Positions 46,213 to 55,722 of a DNA stretch of 64,000 nucleotides are shown piece by piece; the first letter of the stretch is position 1, and every line of letters starts with the position of its first letter. Source of the DNA: Parvibaculum sp963975745 (GTDB taxonomy: Bacteria > Pseudomonadota > Alphaproteobacteria > Parvibaculales > Parvibaculaceae); assembly GCF_963975745.1 (NCBI RefSeq), contig NZ_CAXBIB010000012.1, positions 62,001 through 126,000 on the forward strand, written 5' to 3'. The position numbers and the translations under genes were made by a program. The notes under the pieces are model-generated. The model was not told the origin of the DNA. It searched no databases and saw only the letters and a program-made list of their open reading frames with translations.

Positions 46213-47622
46213 ATGATCGCAGCCACCGGTTTCGCCAAGCGCAAGGTCGCGGTGTTCGGGCTCGGCACGTCCGGGCTTGCGACGCTGCGCGCGCTCGAAG
46301 CCGGCGGTGCGACGGTGCTGGCCTGGGACGATTCGGAAGCAAAGCGGGCCGAAGCGGCGGCGGCGGGTTTTGCGCTTGCCGAAATCGATGGCTGGGACTG
46401 GACGGCGATCGCGGCGCTGGTGCTGAGCCCCGGCGTGCCGCTGACCCACCCCGAACCGCATCCGGCCGCGCGCGCGGCGCAGGCCGCCGGTGTCGAGATC
46501 ATCGGCGATATCGAGCTTTTCCAGCGGGCGGTGACGGCAAGCGGCACCGGCGCGCGGATCGTCGCCATCACCGGCACCAACGGCAAGTCGACCACGACGG
46601 CACTGATCGGGCACATGATCCGGCGCTGCGGCGGCGAGGCACAGGTCGGCGGCAATATCGGCAAGGCGGTGCTCGAACTCGAAGCGCCGAAATCGACAAC
46701 CGTCTACGTGATCGAGGTTTCTTCCTACCAGATCGACCTTGCGCCCGGTCTTGCGCCGAACATTGCCATTCTGCTCAACATCACGCCGGACCATATCGAC
46801 CGGCACGGCTCGCTCGCGCATTACGCGGCCGTCAAGGCGCGGCTCTTCGACCGGCAGGGGGCGGGCGATACGGCGATCATCGGCGTCGACGATGTGCTGT
46901 CGAAGGATATCTGCACCGGTGTCAGCGCGCGACGCGCGGCCCGGGTCGTGCCGATTTCGGTCGGCAAGTCGCTCGGCCGCGGCGTCTATGCGATCGACGG
47001 CGTGCTCTACGACAATGCCGGCACGCAGGCGGTCAAGGCCGGCGACCTGAAGGAGATGCGGACGCTGGCCGGCGCGCATAACTGGCAGAACGCGGCAGCG
47101 GCATATGCGACCGGCCGCGCGCTCGGCTATACGCGCGAAAAGATCTTCGCCGCCTTCGAGAGTTTCCCCGGGCTTGCGCACCGCATGGAGATCGTGGCGG
47201 AGCGCGACGGCATGCGGTTCGTCAATGACAGCAAGGCGACCAATGCCGATGCCGCCTCGAAGGCACTGGCCGCCTACCGGAACATCTACTGGATTGCCGG
47301 CGGCAAGGCCAAGGAAGGCGGCATCGAAAGCCTCGCGCCGCTTTTCCCGCATATTGCGCGCGCCTATCTGATCGGCGAAGCGGCCGAAAGCTTCGCGCAT
47401 ACGCTCGACGGCAAGGTTGCCTACCGGCAATGCGGCACCCTGGCCGCCGCCGTCGAGGCCGCGACGCAGGATGCCACGGCCGACGATGCGGATCTGCGCG
47501 TCGTGCTGCTGTCGCCGGCCTGCGCCTCGTTCGACCAGTTCCGCAATTTCGAGGAGCGCGGCGACCAGTTCCGCCGCGAAGTGCAGCGCGCGCTCGCCGT
47601 GACGGGAGGGGCTGCCGCATGA
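46213..47622 (+). CDS. murD: UDP-MurNAc-L-alanine:D-glutamate ligase
   Basis: 469 aa. VAVFGLGTSGLATLRALEAGG is the Rossmann N-terminal domain; the ATP loop is AITGTNGKSTTTALI; NITPDHIDRHGSLAHYAAVK and VNDSKATNADAASKAL are diagnostic. It adds D-Glu to UDP-MurNAc-L-Ala in the cytoplasm. The stop overlaps the ftsW start by four bases. Confidence 0.96.
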   Translation: MIAATGFAKRKVAVFGLGTSGLATLRALEAGGATVLAWDDSEAKRAEAAAAGFALAEIDGWDWTAIAALVLSPGVPLTHPEPHPAARAAQAAGVEIIGDIELFQRAVTASGTGARIVAITGTNGKSTTTALIGHMIRRCGGEAQVGGNIGKAVLELEAPKSTTVYVIEVSSYQIDLAPGLAPNIAILLNITPDHIDRHGSLAHYAAVKARLFDRQGAGDTAIIGVDDVLSKDICTGVSARRAARVVPISVGKSLGRGVYAIDGVLYDNAGTQAVKAGDLKEMRTLAGAHNWQNAAAAYATGRALGYTREKIFAAFESFPGLAHRMEIVAERDGMRFVNDSKATNADAASKALAAYRNIYWIAGGKAKEGGIESLAPLFPHIARAYLIGEAAESFAHTLDGKVAYRQCGTLAAAVEAATQDATADDADLRVVLLSPACASFDQFRNFEERGDQFRREVQRALAVTGGAAA

Positions 47623-48767
47623 TCCGTCTCGCGCGTACCAATCGCAGCCTGATCGCCGAATGGTGGTGGACCGTCGACCGGTGGACGCTGCTTTGCCTGG
47701 TCTGTCTGATGGTGCTGGGCGCAGTGCTGGCGCTGGCGGCCAGTCCGGCGGTTGCCATGCGCATCAATTTGCCGCCATTCCATTTCGTTTATCGCCAGAT
47801 GATCTTCTTCCTGCCGGCGCTCGCGGTGATGATCGGCGTGTCGCTGCTCAATGTGAGGCAGGTGCGGCGTCTCGCGGCGCTCGTCTTTGCAGGCGCGCTG
47901 GTACTGATGGTGCTGGCGCTGCTTGTCGGCCCGGAGGTCAAGGGCGCGCATCGCTGGCTGCAGGTCGGTCCGTTCGCGATCCAGCCATCGGAGTTCGTCA
48001 AGCCGGCCTTCGTGGTGCTGGTCGCCTGGCTCTTTGCCGAGGCCCAGCGCAGCCCCGGTATTCCCGGCACCGGCATTGCCCTGGTGCTCTACGCGGCGGT
48101 GGTGGGCGTGCTGGCGCTGCAGCCCGATTTCGGGCAGCTGATGCTGGTGACGATGGTCTTCGGCGCGATGTTCTTCATGGCCGGCCTGTCCTGGCGCTGG
48201 ATCGGTTCGCTGGCCGCGCTCGCGCTGGCGGGCGTCGTTTGCGCCTATACGCTGATGCCGCATGTCGCCAGCCGCGTCGACCGCTTCCTCAATCCGGATT
48301 CGGGCGACACCTACCAGATCGACCGGGCGCTTGACGCTTTCCATGCGGCCGGGTTCTTCGGGCGCGGCCCGGGCGAGGGCGAGGTCAAGCGCATCCTGCC
48401 GGACGCCCATACCGATTTCATCTTCGCGGTGGCAGCCGAGGAGTTCGGTGTGGTGGTCGGGCTGATGATCATCGGCCTGTTCGCCTTCATCGTCGTGCGG
48501 CCGCTGAAACGGGCGGCCGAGGAGCGCGATCTCTTCGTGCAGTTCGCGACCTGCGGCCTGGTCGCGATGTTCGGACTGCAGGCGCTGATCAACATGGCGG
48601 TCAATCTCAATCTCGTGCCGTCCAAGGGGATGACGCTGCCGTTCATTTCCTATGGCGGCTCGTCGCTGCTGGCGCTGGCGCTCGCGATGGGCATGCTGCT
48701 GGCGCTGACGCGACGCCGCGCGGGCAGCAATGTCGCGCTGCCCGGCAACGGGAGGGCGCCGGCATGA
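47619..48767 (+). CDS. ftsW: lipid II polymerase FtsW (SEDS family)
   Basis: 382 aa with about ten helices. SEDS landmarks: GAHRWLQVGPFAIQPSEFVKPAF, the conserved long loop with LGRGPGEGEVKRILPDAHTDFIFAV-type sequence (here FGRGPGEGEVK), and the closing LPFISYGGSSLLALALAMGMLLAL. FtsW polymerises glycan strands at the septum together with FtsI. ATG 47619 overlaps the murD stop; the open frame before it is murD shadow. Confidence 0.95.
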   Translation: MIRLARTNRSLIAEWWWTVDRWTLLCLVCLMVLGAVLALAASPAVAMRINLPPFHFVYRQMIFFLPALAVMIGVSLLNVRQVRRLAALVFAGALVLMVLALLVGPEVKGAHRWLQVGPFAIQPSEFVKPAFVVLVAWLFAEAQRSPGIPGTGIALVLYAAVVGVLALQPDFGQLMLVTMVFGAMFFMAGLSWRWIGSLAALALAGVVCAYTLMPHVASRVDRFLNPDSGDTYQIDRALDAFHAAGFFGRGPGEGEVKRILPDAHTDFIFAVAAEEFGVVVGLMIIGLFAFIVVRPLKRAAEERDLFVQFATCGLVAMFGLQALINMAVNLNLVPSKGMTLPFISYGGSSLLALALAMGMLLALTRRRAGSNVALPGNGRAPA

Positions 48768-49954
48768 AGCGCTATCCGCAGGGTCCCATCGTCATTGCCG
48801 CGGGCGGCACGGGCGGACATCTTTTCCCCGGCCAGGCGCTGGCGCAGGAACTGCGCCGCCGCGGCCGCCGTATCGCGCTGATCACCGACGAGCGCGTGCA
48901 GCGTTTCGACCGGCTGTTTCCCGATGCCGATATCTATCCCGTTCCGGCGGCCACACCTTCAGGCAAGGGGGCCATCGGGCTGGTGCGTGCGGCGCCGGCC
49001 ATTCTCGCCGGCATCGCCCGCTCCTTCGGCATTCTCGGCCGGATCAAGCCGGCCGCGCTGATCGGCTTCGGCGGCTATCCGACGCTGCCGCCGGTCGCTG
49101 CCGCGATCCTGCGCGGAGTGCCGGTCTGCGTGCATGAGCAGAATGCGGTGCTCGGCCGGGTCAACCGTCTGGTCGCGCCTTATGTCGACGCCATCGCCTC
49201 GACCTTCGAAGCACCGAAATTCCTCAAGGCGCGCGATGCCGGCAAGGTCGTGCTGACCGGCAATCCGGTGCGCGATGCGGTGATGGCCGTCGCCGATCGC
49301 GGCTACCAGGCGCCGGCGGACGAGGGGCACATTCATCTGCTGGTGTTCGGCGGCAGCCAGGGCGCGCGGGTGATGAGCGATGTCGTGCCGGGCGCGCTTG
49401 CGCAACTGCCCGACGTGCTGCGGCGCCGCCTGTCGGTGGTGCAGCAGGCCCGGGCCGAGGATATCGAGCGCGTACGTGCGGTCTATGCGGCGGCCGGGAT
49501 CGCGGCCGAACTCAGCGCCTTCTTCGACGACATGCCGGAACGGCTGGCGGCGGCGCATCTGGTTATCGGCCGCTCGGGCGCCTCGACGATCAGCGAGCTG
49601 GCGATCGTCGGCCGGCCGTCGATCCTGGTGCCGCTGCCGCATTCGCTCGACAACGACCAGAAGGCCAATGCCGAGAAACTGGCGCGCAGCGGCGCGGCCT
49701 GGGCGATCGAGCAGAAGAATTTCACCGAGACGGCGCTGGCGGCGCTGCTGACGACGCTGCTGGCCGACCCCGCGCAACTCGCGGCGGCGGCGCGCGCCGC
49801 CAAGGCGCATGGTCAGCCCCATGCCGTGCGCGATCTCGCCGATCTCGTCGAGCGGCTCGGCCGCGGCGAATTCCAGCCCGACGGTACGCCGCTGCGTGCC
49901 ACCGACGCGACCGGCGGTTCCGGCGTCCTCAAATTCGCGATCGGAGGTGCATGA
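48764..49954 (+). CDS. murG: UDP-GlcNAc:lipid I GlcNAc transferase MurG
   Basis: 396 aa. IVIAAGGTGGHLFPGQALAQEL is the N-terminal glycine-loop that contacts lipid I; GFGGYPTLPPV, HEQNAVLGRVN, VFGGSQGARVM and GRSGASTISELAIVGRPSILVPLP are the family motifs; the last binds UDP-GlcNAc. It makes lipid II at the inner membrane. It overlaps ftsW and murC by four bases each. About 30 extra C-terminal residues compared with E. coli. Confidence 0.96.
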   Translation: MKRYPQGPIVIAAGGTGGHLFPGQALAQELRRRGRRIALITDERVQRFDRLFPDADIYPVPAATPSGKGAIGLVRAAPAILAGIARSFGILGRIKPAALIGFGGYPTLPPVAAAILRGVPVCVHEQNAVLGRVNRLVAPYVDAIASTFEAPKFLKARDAGKVVLTGNPVRDAVMAVADRGYQAPADEGHIHLLVFGGSQGARVMSDVVPGALAQLPDVLRRRLSVVQQARAEDIERVRAVYAAAGIAAELSAFFDDMPERLAAAHLVIGRSGASTISELAIVGRPSILVPLPHSLDNDQKANAEKLARSGAAWAIEQKNFTETALAALLTTLLADPAQLAAAARAAKAHGQPHAVRDLADLVERLGRGEFQPDGTPLRATDATGGSGVLKFAIGGA

Positions 49955-51384
49955 TGCGTCCCGCGCCTCTCGACATCGGCAATATCCATTTCGTCGGCAT
50001 CGGCGGTATCGGCATGAGCGGCATTGCCGAGGTCATGCACAATATCGGCTACAGCGTGCAGGGCAGCGACCTGTCGGAAAGCGCCAACGTCAAGCGGCTC
50101 GCCGGGCTCGGCATCAAGGTATTCATCGGCCAGAAGGCCGAGAACCTCGCCGATGCGCAGGTGGTCGTCGTGTCGTCGGCGATCAAACCCGACAATCCGG
50201 AACTGATCGAGGCGCGCGCCCGCTTCCTGCCCGTGGTGCGGCGCGCCGAAATGCTGGCCGAACTGATGCGGTTGCGTTCCTGCGTGTCGGTGGCCGGCAC
50301 GCATGGCAAGACCACCACAACCTCGCTGGTGGCGGCGATCCTCGACGGCGCCGGGCTCGATCCGACCGTCATCAATGGCGGCATCATCAATGCCTACGGG
50401 ACCAATGCGCGGCTCGGCGACGGCGAATGGATGGTGGTCGAGGCCGACGAATCCGACGGTACCTTCGTCAAGCTGCCCTCGACGATTGCGATCGTCACCA
50501 ATATCGATCCCGAACATCTCGATTATTACGGCTCGTTCGAGGCGGCCAAGGACGCCTTCCTCGCCTTTGTCGAAAACGTGCCGTTCTACGGCTGTGCCGT
50601 GATGTGCGTCGACCATCCGGAAGTGCAGGCGCTGATCGGCCGCGTGCGCGACCGGCGCATTGTGACCTATGGCACCAATCCGCAGGCCGATATCCGCGCG
50701 ACCAACATGCGTGTCGAGGACGGCTTCAATACATTCGATGTCACGATCACCGACCGCAAGACCGGTGCGACGCGCGAGATTCCGCGCGTTCGGCTGGCGA
50801 TGCACGGGATGCACAACATGCTGAACAGCCTGGCGGCGATCGGCGTGGCGCTGCAGATGGGCATCGGCGACGACATGATCCGTTTGGCGCTGGAAGGCTT
50901 CGGCGGCGTCAAGCGGCGTTTCACGCATGTCGGCAACTGGAACGGCGTCAGCATCTATGACGATTACGGCCATCACCCGGTCGAGATCGCGGCGGTGCTG
51001 CAGGCGGCGCGTTCGGCGACACAGGGTCGCGTCATCGCCGTGGTGCAGCCGCATCGATACACGCGGCTGCACAATCTGTTCGACGAATTCTGCGCCTGTT
51101 TCAACGATGCCGATGCGGTGATCGTGGCCGATGTCTATGAAGCCGGCGAGAAGCCGATCGAGGGCGCCAGCCGCGACGCGCTGGTGGAGGGCCTGCGCGC
51201 GCGCGGCCACCGCAACGTGATGCCGCTGCCCGGCCCGGAGGGGCTGGCGGCGCTGGTGGCGCAGGTGGCGAAGCCCGGCGATCTCGTCGTCTGTCTCGGC
51301 GCGGGCAACATTACTGCCTGGGCCAATGCGCTGCCCGCCGAACTGGCGGCGCTCGGCGCCGGCAAGTCAGGGGGGCGCAAATGA
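49951..51384 (+). CDS. murC: UDP-MurNAc:L-alanine ligase
   Basis: 477 aa. NIHFVGIGGIGMSGIAEVMHN at the N terminus, ATP loop VAGTHGKTTTTSLVAAIL, VVEADESDGTF, and DDYGHHPVEIAAVLQAAR in the C-terminal domain are all MurC signatures. It starts the peptide stem by adding L-Ala to UDP-MurNAc. Overlaps murG and murB by four bases each. Confidence 0.97.
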   Translation: MMRPAPLDIGNIHFVGIGGIGMSGIAEVMHNIGYSVQGSDLSESANVKRLAGLGIKVFIGQKAENLADAQVVVVSSAIKPDNPELIEARARFLPVVRRAEMLAELMRLRSCVSVAGTHGKTTTTSLVAAILDGAGLDPTVINGGIINAYGTNARLGDGEWMVVEADESDGTFVKLPSTIAIVTNIDPEHLDYYGSFEAAKDAFLAFVENVPFYGCAVMCVDHPEVQALIGRVRDRRIVTYGTNPQADIRATNMRVEDGFNTFDVTITDRKTGATREIPRVRLAMHGMHNMLNSLAAIGVALQMGIGDDMIRLALEGFGGVKRRFTHVGNWNGVSIYDDYGHHPVEIAAVLQAARSATQGRVIAVVQPHRYTRLHNLFDEFCACFNDADAVIVADVYEAGEKPIEGASRDALVEGLRARGHRNVMPLPGPEGLAALVAQVAKPGDLVVCLGAGNITAWANALPAELAALGAGKSGGRK

Positions 51385-52319
51385 TGGCCGCGCGTGCTTC
51401 CCTTCCGCATCTGATCGACCGGCTGCCTTCGGTGCGCGGCGAACTCGTTGCCGATGCGCCGCTGGCACCGCTGACCTGGTTCCGCGTCGGCGGGCCGGCC
51501 GAAGTCATGTTCCGGCCGGCCGACGCGGACGATCTCGCCGCGTTCCTGGCGGGTTGTCCTGCCGATGTGCCGGTCACCATCATCGGTGTCGGCTCCAACC
51601 TGCTGGTGCGCGACGGTGGTGTGCCGGGTGTGGTTATCCGGCTCGGGCGGCCGTTCATGAATGTCGAAATCGCCAAGGGGAACCGCGTTCGCGCCGGCAC
51701 AGCCGCGCTTGATGTGGCGGTGGCGCGCGCGGCGCAGGAAGCCGGCATTGCGGGGCTCGAATTCTATCGCGGCATTCCGGGTTCGATCGGTGGTGCACTC
51801 AGGATGAATGGTGGCGCCTATGGCCGCGAAACGAGGGATGTGCTGATCGAGGCCGTCGCCGTCGACCGGGCCGGCAAGCGCCATGTGCTGTCGAATGCCG
51901 ATATGCATTACAGCTACCGCCATTGCGGTGCGCCGGACGATCTGATCTTTGTCGAAGCGCTGTTCCAGGGCACGCCTGGCGACAAGGGCGAAATCCAGGC
52001 GCGGATGGACGAGATCACCGCCTCACGCGAGGCGACACAGCCGATCCGTACGCGGACCGGCGGCTCGACTTTCAAGAATCCGGATGGTCACAAGTCGTGG
52101 CAACTGATCGATGCGGCCGGCTGTCGCGGCCTCACACGCGGCGGCGCGCAGGTGTCGGAGCTGCATTGTAATTTCCTGATCAATACCGGTGCGGCCAGTG
52201 CAGCCGATATCGAGGATCTCGGCGAGGAGGTGCGCGCGCGCGTCAAGTCGCAGAGCGGCGTCACGCTCGAATGGGAAATCCGTCGCATCGGCGTGCGGCA
52301 GGCAGGAGGCGAGGCATGA
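51381..52319 (+). CDS. murB: UDP-N-acetylenolpyruvoylglucosamine reductase
   Basis: 312 aa FAD enzyme. TWFRVGGPAEVMFRPAD and VGSNLLVRDGG bind FAD; FYRGIPGSIGGALRMNGGAYGRE carries the substrate-binding arginine and the conserved loop; TGGSTFKNP holds the catalytic serine. It reduces UDP-GlcNAc-enolpyruvate to UDP-MurNAc with NADPH. Its length and lack of the extra Tyr loop suit the type II enzymes. The stop overlaps the ddl start by four bases. Confidence 0.96.
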   Translation: MMAARASLPHLIDRLPSVRGELVADAPLAPLTWFRVGGPAEVMFRPADADDLAAFLAGCPADVPVTIIGVGSNLLVRDGGVPGVVIRLGRPFMNVEIAKGNRVRAGTAALDVAVARAAQEAGIAGLEFYRGIPGSIGGALRMNGGAYGRETRDVLIEAVAVDRAGKRHVLSNADMHYSYRHCGAPDDLIFVEALFQGTPGDKGEIQARMDEITASREATQPIRTRTGGSTFKNPDGHKSWQLIDAAGCRGLTRGGAQVSELHCNFLINTGAASAADIEDLGEEVRARVKSQSGVTLEWEIRRIGVRQAGGEA

Positions 52320-53242
52320 GCGCGGGCAAGCATGTCGCGGTTCTAAAGGGCGGCTGGAGCGCCGAACGCGCGGTCAGTCTGGTGTCCGGCAAGGGCTGTG
52401 CCGAGGCGCTGAAAGGCCATGGCTATCGCGTCAGCGAAATCGATGCAGGGCGCGATCTGGCCGATCAGATCCTGAAAGTGAAGCCCGATGTCTGCTTCAA
52501 TGCGCTGCATGGGCGCTGGGGCGAGGATGGTTGCGTGCAAGGTCTGCTCGAGATCCTGCGCGTACCCTATACGCATTCGGGTGTGCTGGCCTCGGCACTG
52601 GCCATGCACAAGGAGCGCGCCAAGTCGATCTTCCGTGCCGCCGGACTTCCGGTCGCCGAAAGCGTCGTCGTGCCGCGCGAACAGGCCGCGCTCGGCCATG
52701 TCATGGATCCGCCCTATGTCATCAAGCCGGTCAGCGAGGGATCGTCGGTCGGTGTCTTCCTGGTGCGCGCCGGTGACAACCGGCCGCCGACCGAACTGAC
52801 CTCGCCGGACTGGAATCTCGGCGACGAGGTGATGGCGGAACGCTATATCGCCGGCCGGGAACTGACCTGCGCCGTGATGGGCGAGGAGGTTTTCGGCGTC
52901 ACCGAGATCATCGCCAACACGACCTTCTACGACTACGAGGCCAAATACGCGAGCGGCGGCTCACGGCACATCATCCCGGCGCCGGTCGAACCGGATGTCT
53001 ATGCCGAGGTACAGCGTGTGACGCTGGCCGCGCACAAGGCGCTCGGCTGCCGCGGCGTTTCCCGCGCCGATTTCCGCTTCGACGACACGCGGCCGGGCAA
53101 GGGCGAACTCATTCTGCTCGAAGTCAACACACAGCCCGGCATGACGCCGACATCGCTGGTGCCGGAACTGGCCAATCTCGCCGGCTATTCCTACGCCGAA
53201 CTCGTCAGCTGGATGGTGGAGGACGCGTCATGCGACCGGTGA
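52316..53242 (+). CDS. ddlB: D-alanine--D-alanine ligase
   Basis: 308 aa ATP-grasp enzyme. HVAVLKGGWSAERAVSLVSGKG at the N terminus (ligand Glu in SAER), LHGRWGEDGCVQGLLEILRVPYTHSG, KPVSEGSSVGVF, and LLEVNTQPGMTPTSLVPELA at the metal site. It makes the dipeptide used by MurF. ATG 52316 is preceded by GGAGGCGAGG. Its last 13 bases overlap ftsQ. Confidence 0.95.
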   Translation: MSAGKHVAVLKGGWSAERAVSLVSGKGCAEALKGHGYRVSEIDAGRDLADQILKVKPDVCFNALHGRWGEDGCVQGLLEILRVPYTHSGVLASALAMHKERAKSIFRAAGLPVAESVVVPREQAALGHVMDPPYVIKPVSEGSSVGVFLVRAGDNRPPTELTSPDWNLGDEVMAERYIAGRELTCAVMGEEVFGVTEIIANTTFYDYEAKYASGGSRHIIPAPVEPDVYAEVQRVTLAAHKALGCRGVSRADFRFDDTRPGKGELILLEVNTQPGMTPTSLVPELANLAGYSYAELVSWMVEDASCDR

Positions 53243-54237
53243 AGAAAGCATCGCGCACCGGCATCCGAACCGCGCCGAGGCGCGGCGCCAAGAGCAAGAT
53301 CGCGCCGGGCAAGCGCCGCAACGCGGCCGCGACGCGCGTCTTCGGCCGCCGTTCACAGCGCCCGCCGGGACCGATCGTGCGCTGGCTGGCCGAGATCGGC
53401 GCCGGCGAATTTCCGATGCGGCCGTTCACGGCCGGCGTGGCGGCGCTGCTGGTCGGCGTTGTCCTCTACGGGCTTTTCGTCGGCGGGCATGTCGCCGACG
53501 GCGCCAACGGCATCGCCGAGCGGACCAACCGTCTGCTGGCCTTGTCGGGCTTCAGCATTCAGGACGTGACCGTCACGGGGCGCGTGCGCACCGACAAGCA
53601 GGCCCTGTTCGAGGCCGGCGGGATGAAGCGTGGCGATCCGATCTTCGGCTTCGATACCGAGGCCGCGCGGCAACGTGTCGAGCGGCTGGACTGGGTCGAA
53701 ACGGCGACGGTCACACGGTTGCTGCCCGACACGATCCGCATCGAAGTGACAGAGCGCGAACCCTTCGCCCTCTGGCAGCGCGGTGGCCTGCTGTCGGTCA
53801 TCGATGCACAGGGGCGTCCGATCACCGACGAAAACGTGCAGGAGTTCGCGCATCTGCCTTTCATCGTCGGTTTCGGTGCGCCGCGCGAGGCACCGGCTCT
53901 TCTTACAACGATGCAGGCAGAGCAGCCGCAGCTTTTGCAGCGGGTCCGCGCCTTTGTGCGCGTCAGTGGCCGACGCTGGAATCTCCGGCTCGAGAACGGC
54001 GTCGACGTCAAGCTGCCCGAAAGCGGTGTCGAGAAGGCGCTGGCCGATCTCGTTGCCCATGACGCCCGGCACCGCATTCTCTCGCGCGACATTGTGGCGG
54101 TTGATCTCAGACTTCCTGACCGCGTGTCGGTCGAACTGGCGCCGGGCGCCGACGCAGCTGAAGGCATTGCGGCAGGCATCACGACGAAGAATGGCGTTAT
54201 CCGGTCCGACGCGGCCGGTATTGGGGGCGATACATGA
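53230..54237 (+). CDS. ftsQ: cell division protein FtsQ
   Basis: 335 aa. A long basic cytoplasmic tail (1-60, rich in Arg/Lys), one transmembrane helix (about 72-92), a POTRA domain beginning FSIQDVTVTGRVRTDKQALFEA, then the FtsQ beta domain (LERDWVETATV-type region, here VERLDWVETATVTRLLPDTIRIEV). It recruits FtsLB and regulates FtsWI. The end overlaps ftsA by four bases. The basic tail is longer than in E. coli, as usual in Alphaproteobacteria. Confidence 0.94.
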   Translation: MRPVKKASRTGIRTAPRRGAKSKIAPGKRRNAAATRVFGRRSQRPPGPIVRWLAEIGAGEFPMRPFTAGVAALLVGVVLYGLFVGGHVADGANGIAERTNRLLALSGFSIQDVTVTGRVRTDKQALFEAGGMKRGDPIFGFDTEAARQRVERLDWVETATVTRLLPDTIRIEVTEREPFALWQRGGLLSVIDAQGRPITDENVQEFAHLPFIVGFGAPREAPALLTTMQAEQPQLLQRVRAFVRVSGRRWNLRLENGVDVKLPESGVEKALADLVAHDARHRILSRDIVAVDLRLPDRVSVELAPGADAAEGIAAGITTKNGVIRSDAAGIGGDT

Positions 54238-55544
54238 ATATGGTCAGTCTCGGCTCGAGGAGTTTTCAGGGCCGGCCTGTTGCGGCGGGCCGCTCGGGTA
54301 CGATTGCGGCGCTCGATGTGGGATCGAGCAAGATCTCCTGCTTCATCGCACGGATTGAAGCGGGGCGGGTGGCCAACGGTCATACGCCGGTCCGTGTCAT
54401 TGGTATCGGCCATCAGGTGTCGCGCGGTATCCGGGCCGGCGCCGTTGTCGACATGGATGCGGCCGAAGAAGCGATTCGTGTCGCTGTCGACGCGGCCGAA
54501 CGGATGGCGGGCGTGACAATTCGCGATGTGATCGTCGGCGTGTCGGGGGGTGAACCGAAAAGCCAGACGGTTGGCGTCAAGGCGTCAGTCGCGGCCGGCG
54601 AGATCGGCGACAACGATCTCGGGCGGCTGATCGGCCATGCCCAGAGCAACTTTCAGCCCGATGGGCGCGATGTCCTGCATGCCATCCCGACCAATTACAG
54701 TGTCGATGACAGTCGGGGCGTGCGTGATCCGCGTGGCATGTTCGGCGAGCGGGTCGGCGTCGAGGTTCACATGGTCAGCGGCTTGCGCGGGCCATTGCGC
54801 AATCTCGAACTCTGCATCGAGCGCTGCCATCTCTCGGTCGCCGGCATCGCGGTCAGCCCCTATGCGAGCGGTCTGGCCTGTCTGGTCGAGGATGAAATGG
54901 ACCTGGGCGTGGCCGTCATCGACATGGGCGGTGGTACCACGTCGCTCGGCATCTTCTTCGAAGGCGCGATGGTCTACTGCGATTCCGTGTCGATTGGCGG
55001 GAATCATATTACCAATGACATTGCACGGGGGCTTTCGACGCCGCTCGCGCATGCGGAACGGATGAAGACGCTTTACGGCAGTGCGCTGGCGAGCCCGTCG
55101 GACGAGAGAGAAATGATCGATGTGCCACAGGTTGGCGAGAGCGATGCTGATTCGGCCAACCATATTCCGCGTTCGATGCTGACCGGCATCATCCAGCCCC
55201 GGCTCGAGGAAACCTTCGAGCTGGTGCGCGACCGGATGGATGCCAGTGGTTATGGGCGCCTGGCCGGTCGCCGCGTGGTGCTGACGGGCGGTGCGAGCCA
55301 GCTCAATGGCGCTCGCGAACTGGCCGCGCGCATGCTCGACAAGCAGGTCCGTATCGGTCAGCCGATCCGGCTGACGGGGCTGGCCGACGCAACCGGCGGC
55401 CCGGCCTTTTCGACCTGTGCGGGCCTGCTGACCTATGCGCAAATTTCGCCGCTCGATGCGACGGGTGTGGAAGACGAGGCGGAAACGGGTTCGCCCAATG
55501 GTCAGTTCCGCCGGTTCAGCCGCTGGCTGAAGGAGAATTTCTGA
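54234..55544 (+). CDS. ftsA: cell division protein FtsA
   Basis: 436 aa actin-like ATPase. IAALDVGSSKISCFIARI is phosphate motif 1; VGVSGGEPKSQTVGVKA lies in domain 1C; GVAVIDMGGGTTSLGIFFEGA is phosphate motif 2; VVLTGGASQLNGARELA the adenosine motif; the C terminus FSRWLKENF is the amphipathic membrane-targeting helix. FtsA tethers FtsZ to the membrane. It starts inside the ftsQ stop codon. Confidence 0.96.
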   Translation: MNMVSLGSRSFQGRPVAAGRSGTIAALDVGSSKISCFIARIEAGRVANGHTPVRVIGIGHQVSRGIRAGAVVDMDAAEEAIRVAVDAAERMAGVTIRDVIVGVSGGEPKSQTVGVKASVAAGEIGDNDLGRLIGHAQSNFQPDGRDVLHAIPTNYSVDDSRGVRDPRGMFGERVGVEVHMVSGLRGPLRNLELCIERCHLSVAGIAVSPYASGLACLVEDEMDLGVAVIDMGGGTTSLGIFFEGAMVYCDSVSIGGNHITNDIARGLSTPLAHAERMKTLYGSALASPSDEREMIDVPQVGESDADSANHIPRSMLTGIIQPRLEETFELVRDRMDASGYGRLAGRRVVLTGGASQLNGARELAARMLDKQVRIGQPIRLTGLADATGGPAFSTCAGLLTYAQISPLDATGVEDEAETGSPNGQFRRFSRWLKENF

Positions 55545-55722
55545 TGAGACGCATCGACCATATCGGTGTGCGACGACGAAGCGGGCAACCGCAACGGGCA
55601 CCTTGCCGGCGGCGGCAGGGACGGCTCGCAGGCCCGCCGGGAAGACGGGTGACCGAATCGCCGCCAGACAAGAGTGCGGCAAACCCGACCCGGATTTTCA
55701 ATACTGCTCCCAGGAGGCTGAC
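55545..55722 (+). other. ftsA-ftsZ spacer
   Basis: 178 bases, the largest gap inside the dcw cluster. It lacks a convincing gene: a 60-codon frame from 55544 is Arg-rich and reads like a high-GC shadow. It ends with a strong CCAGGAGG ribosome site for ftsZ. A separate ftsZ promoter here is plausible, but I see no clear -35/-10 pair. Confidence 0.5.
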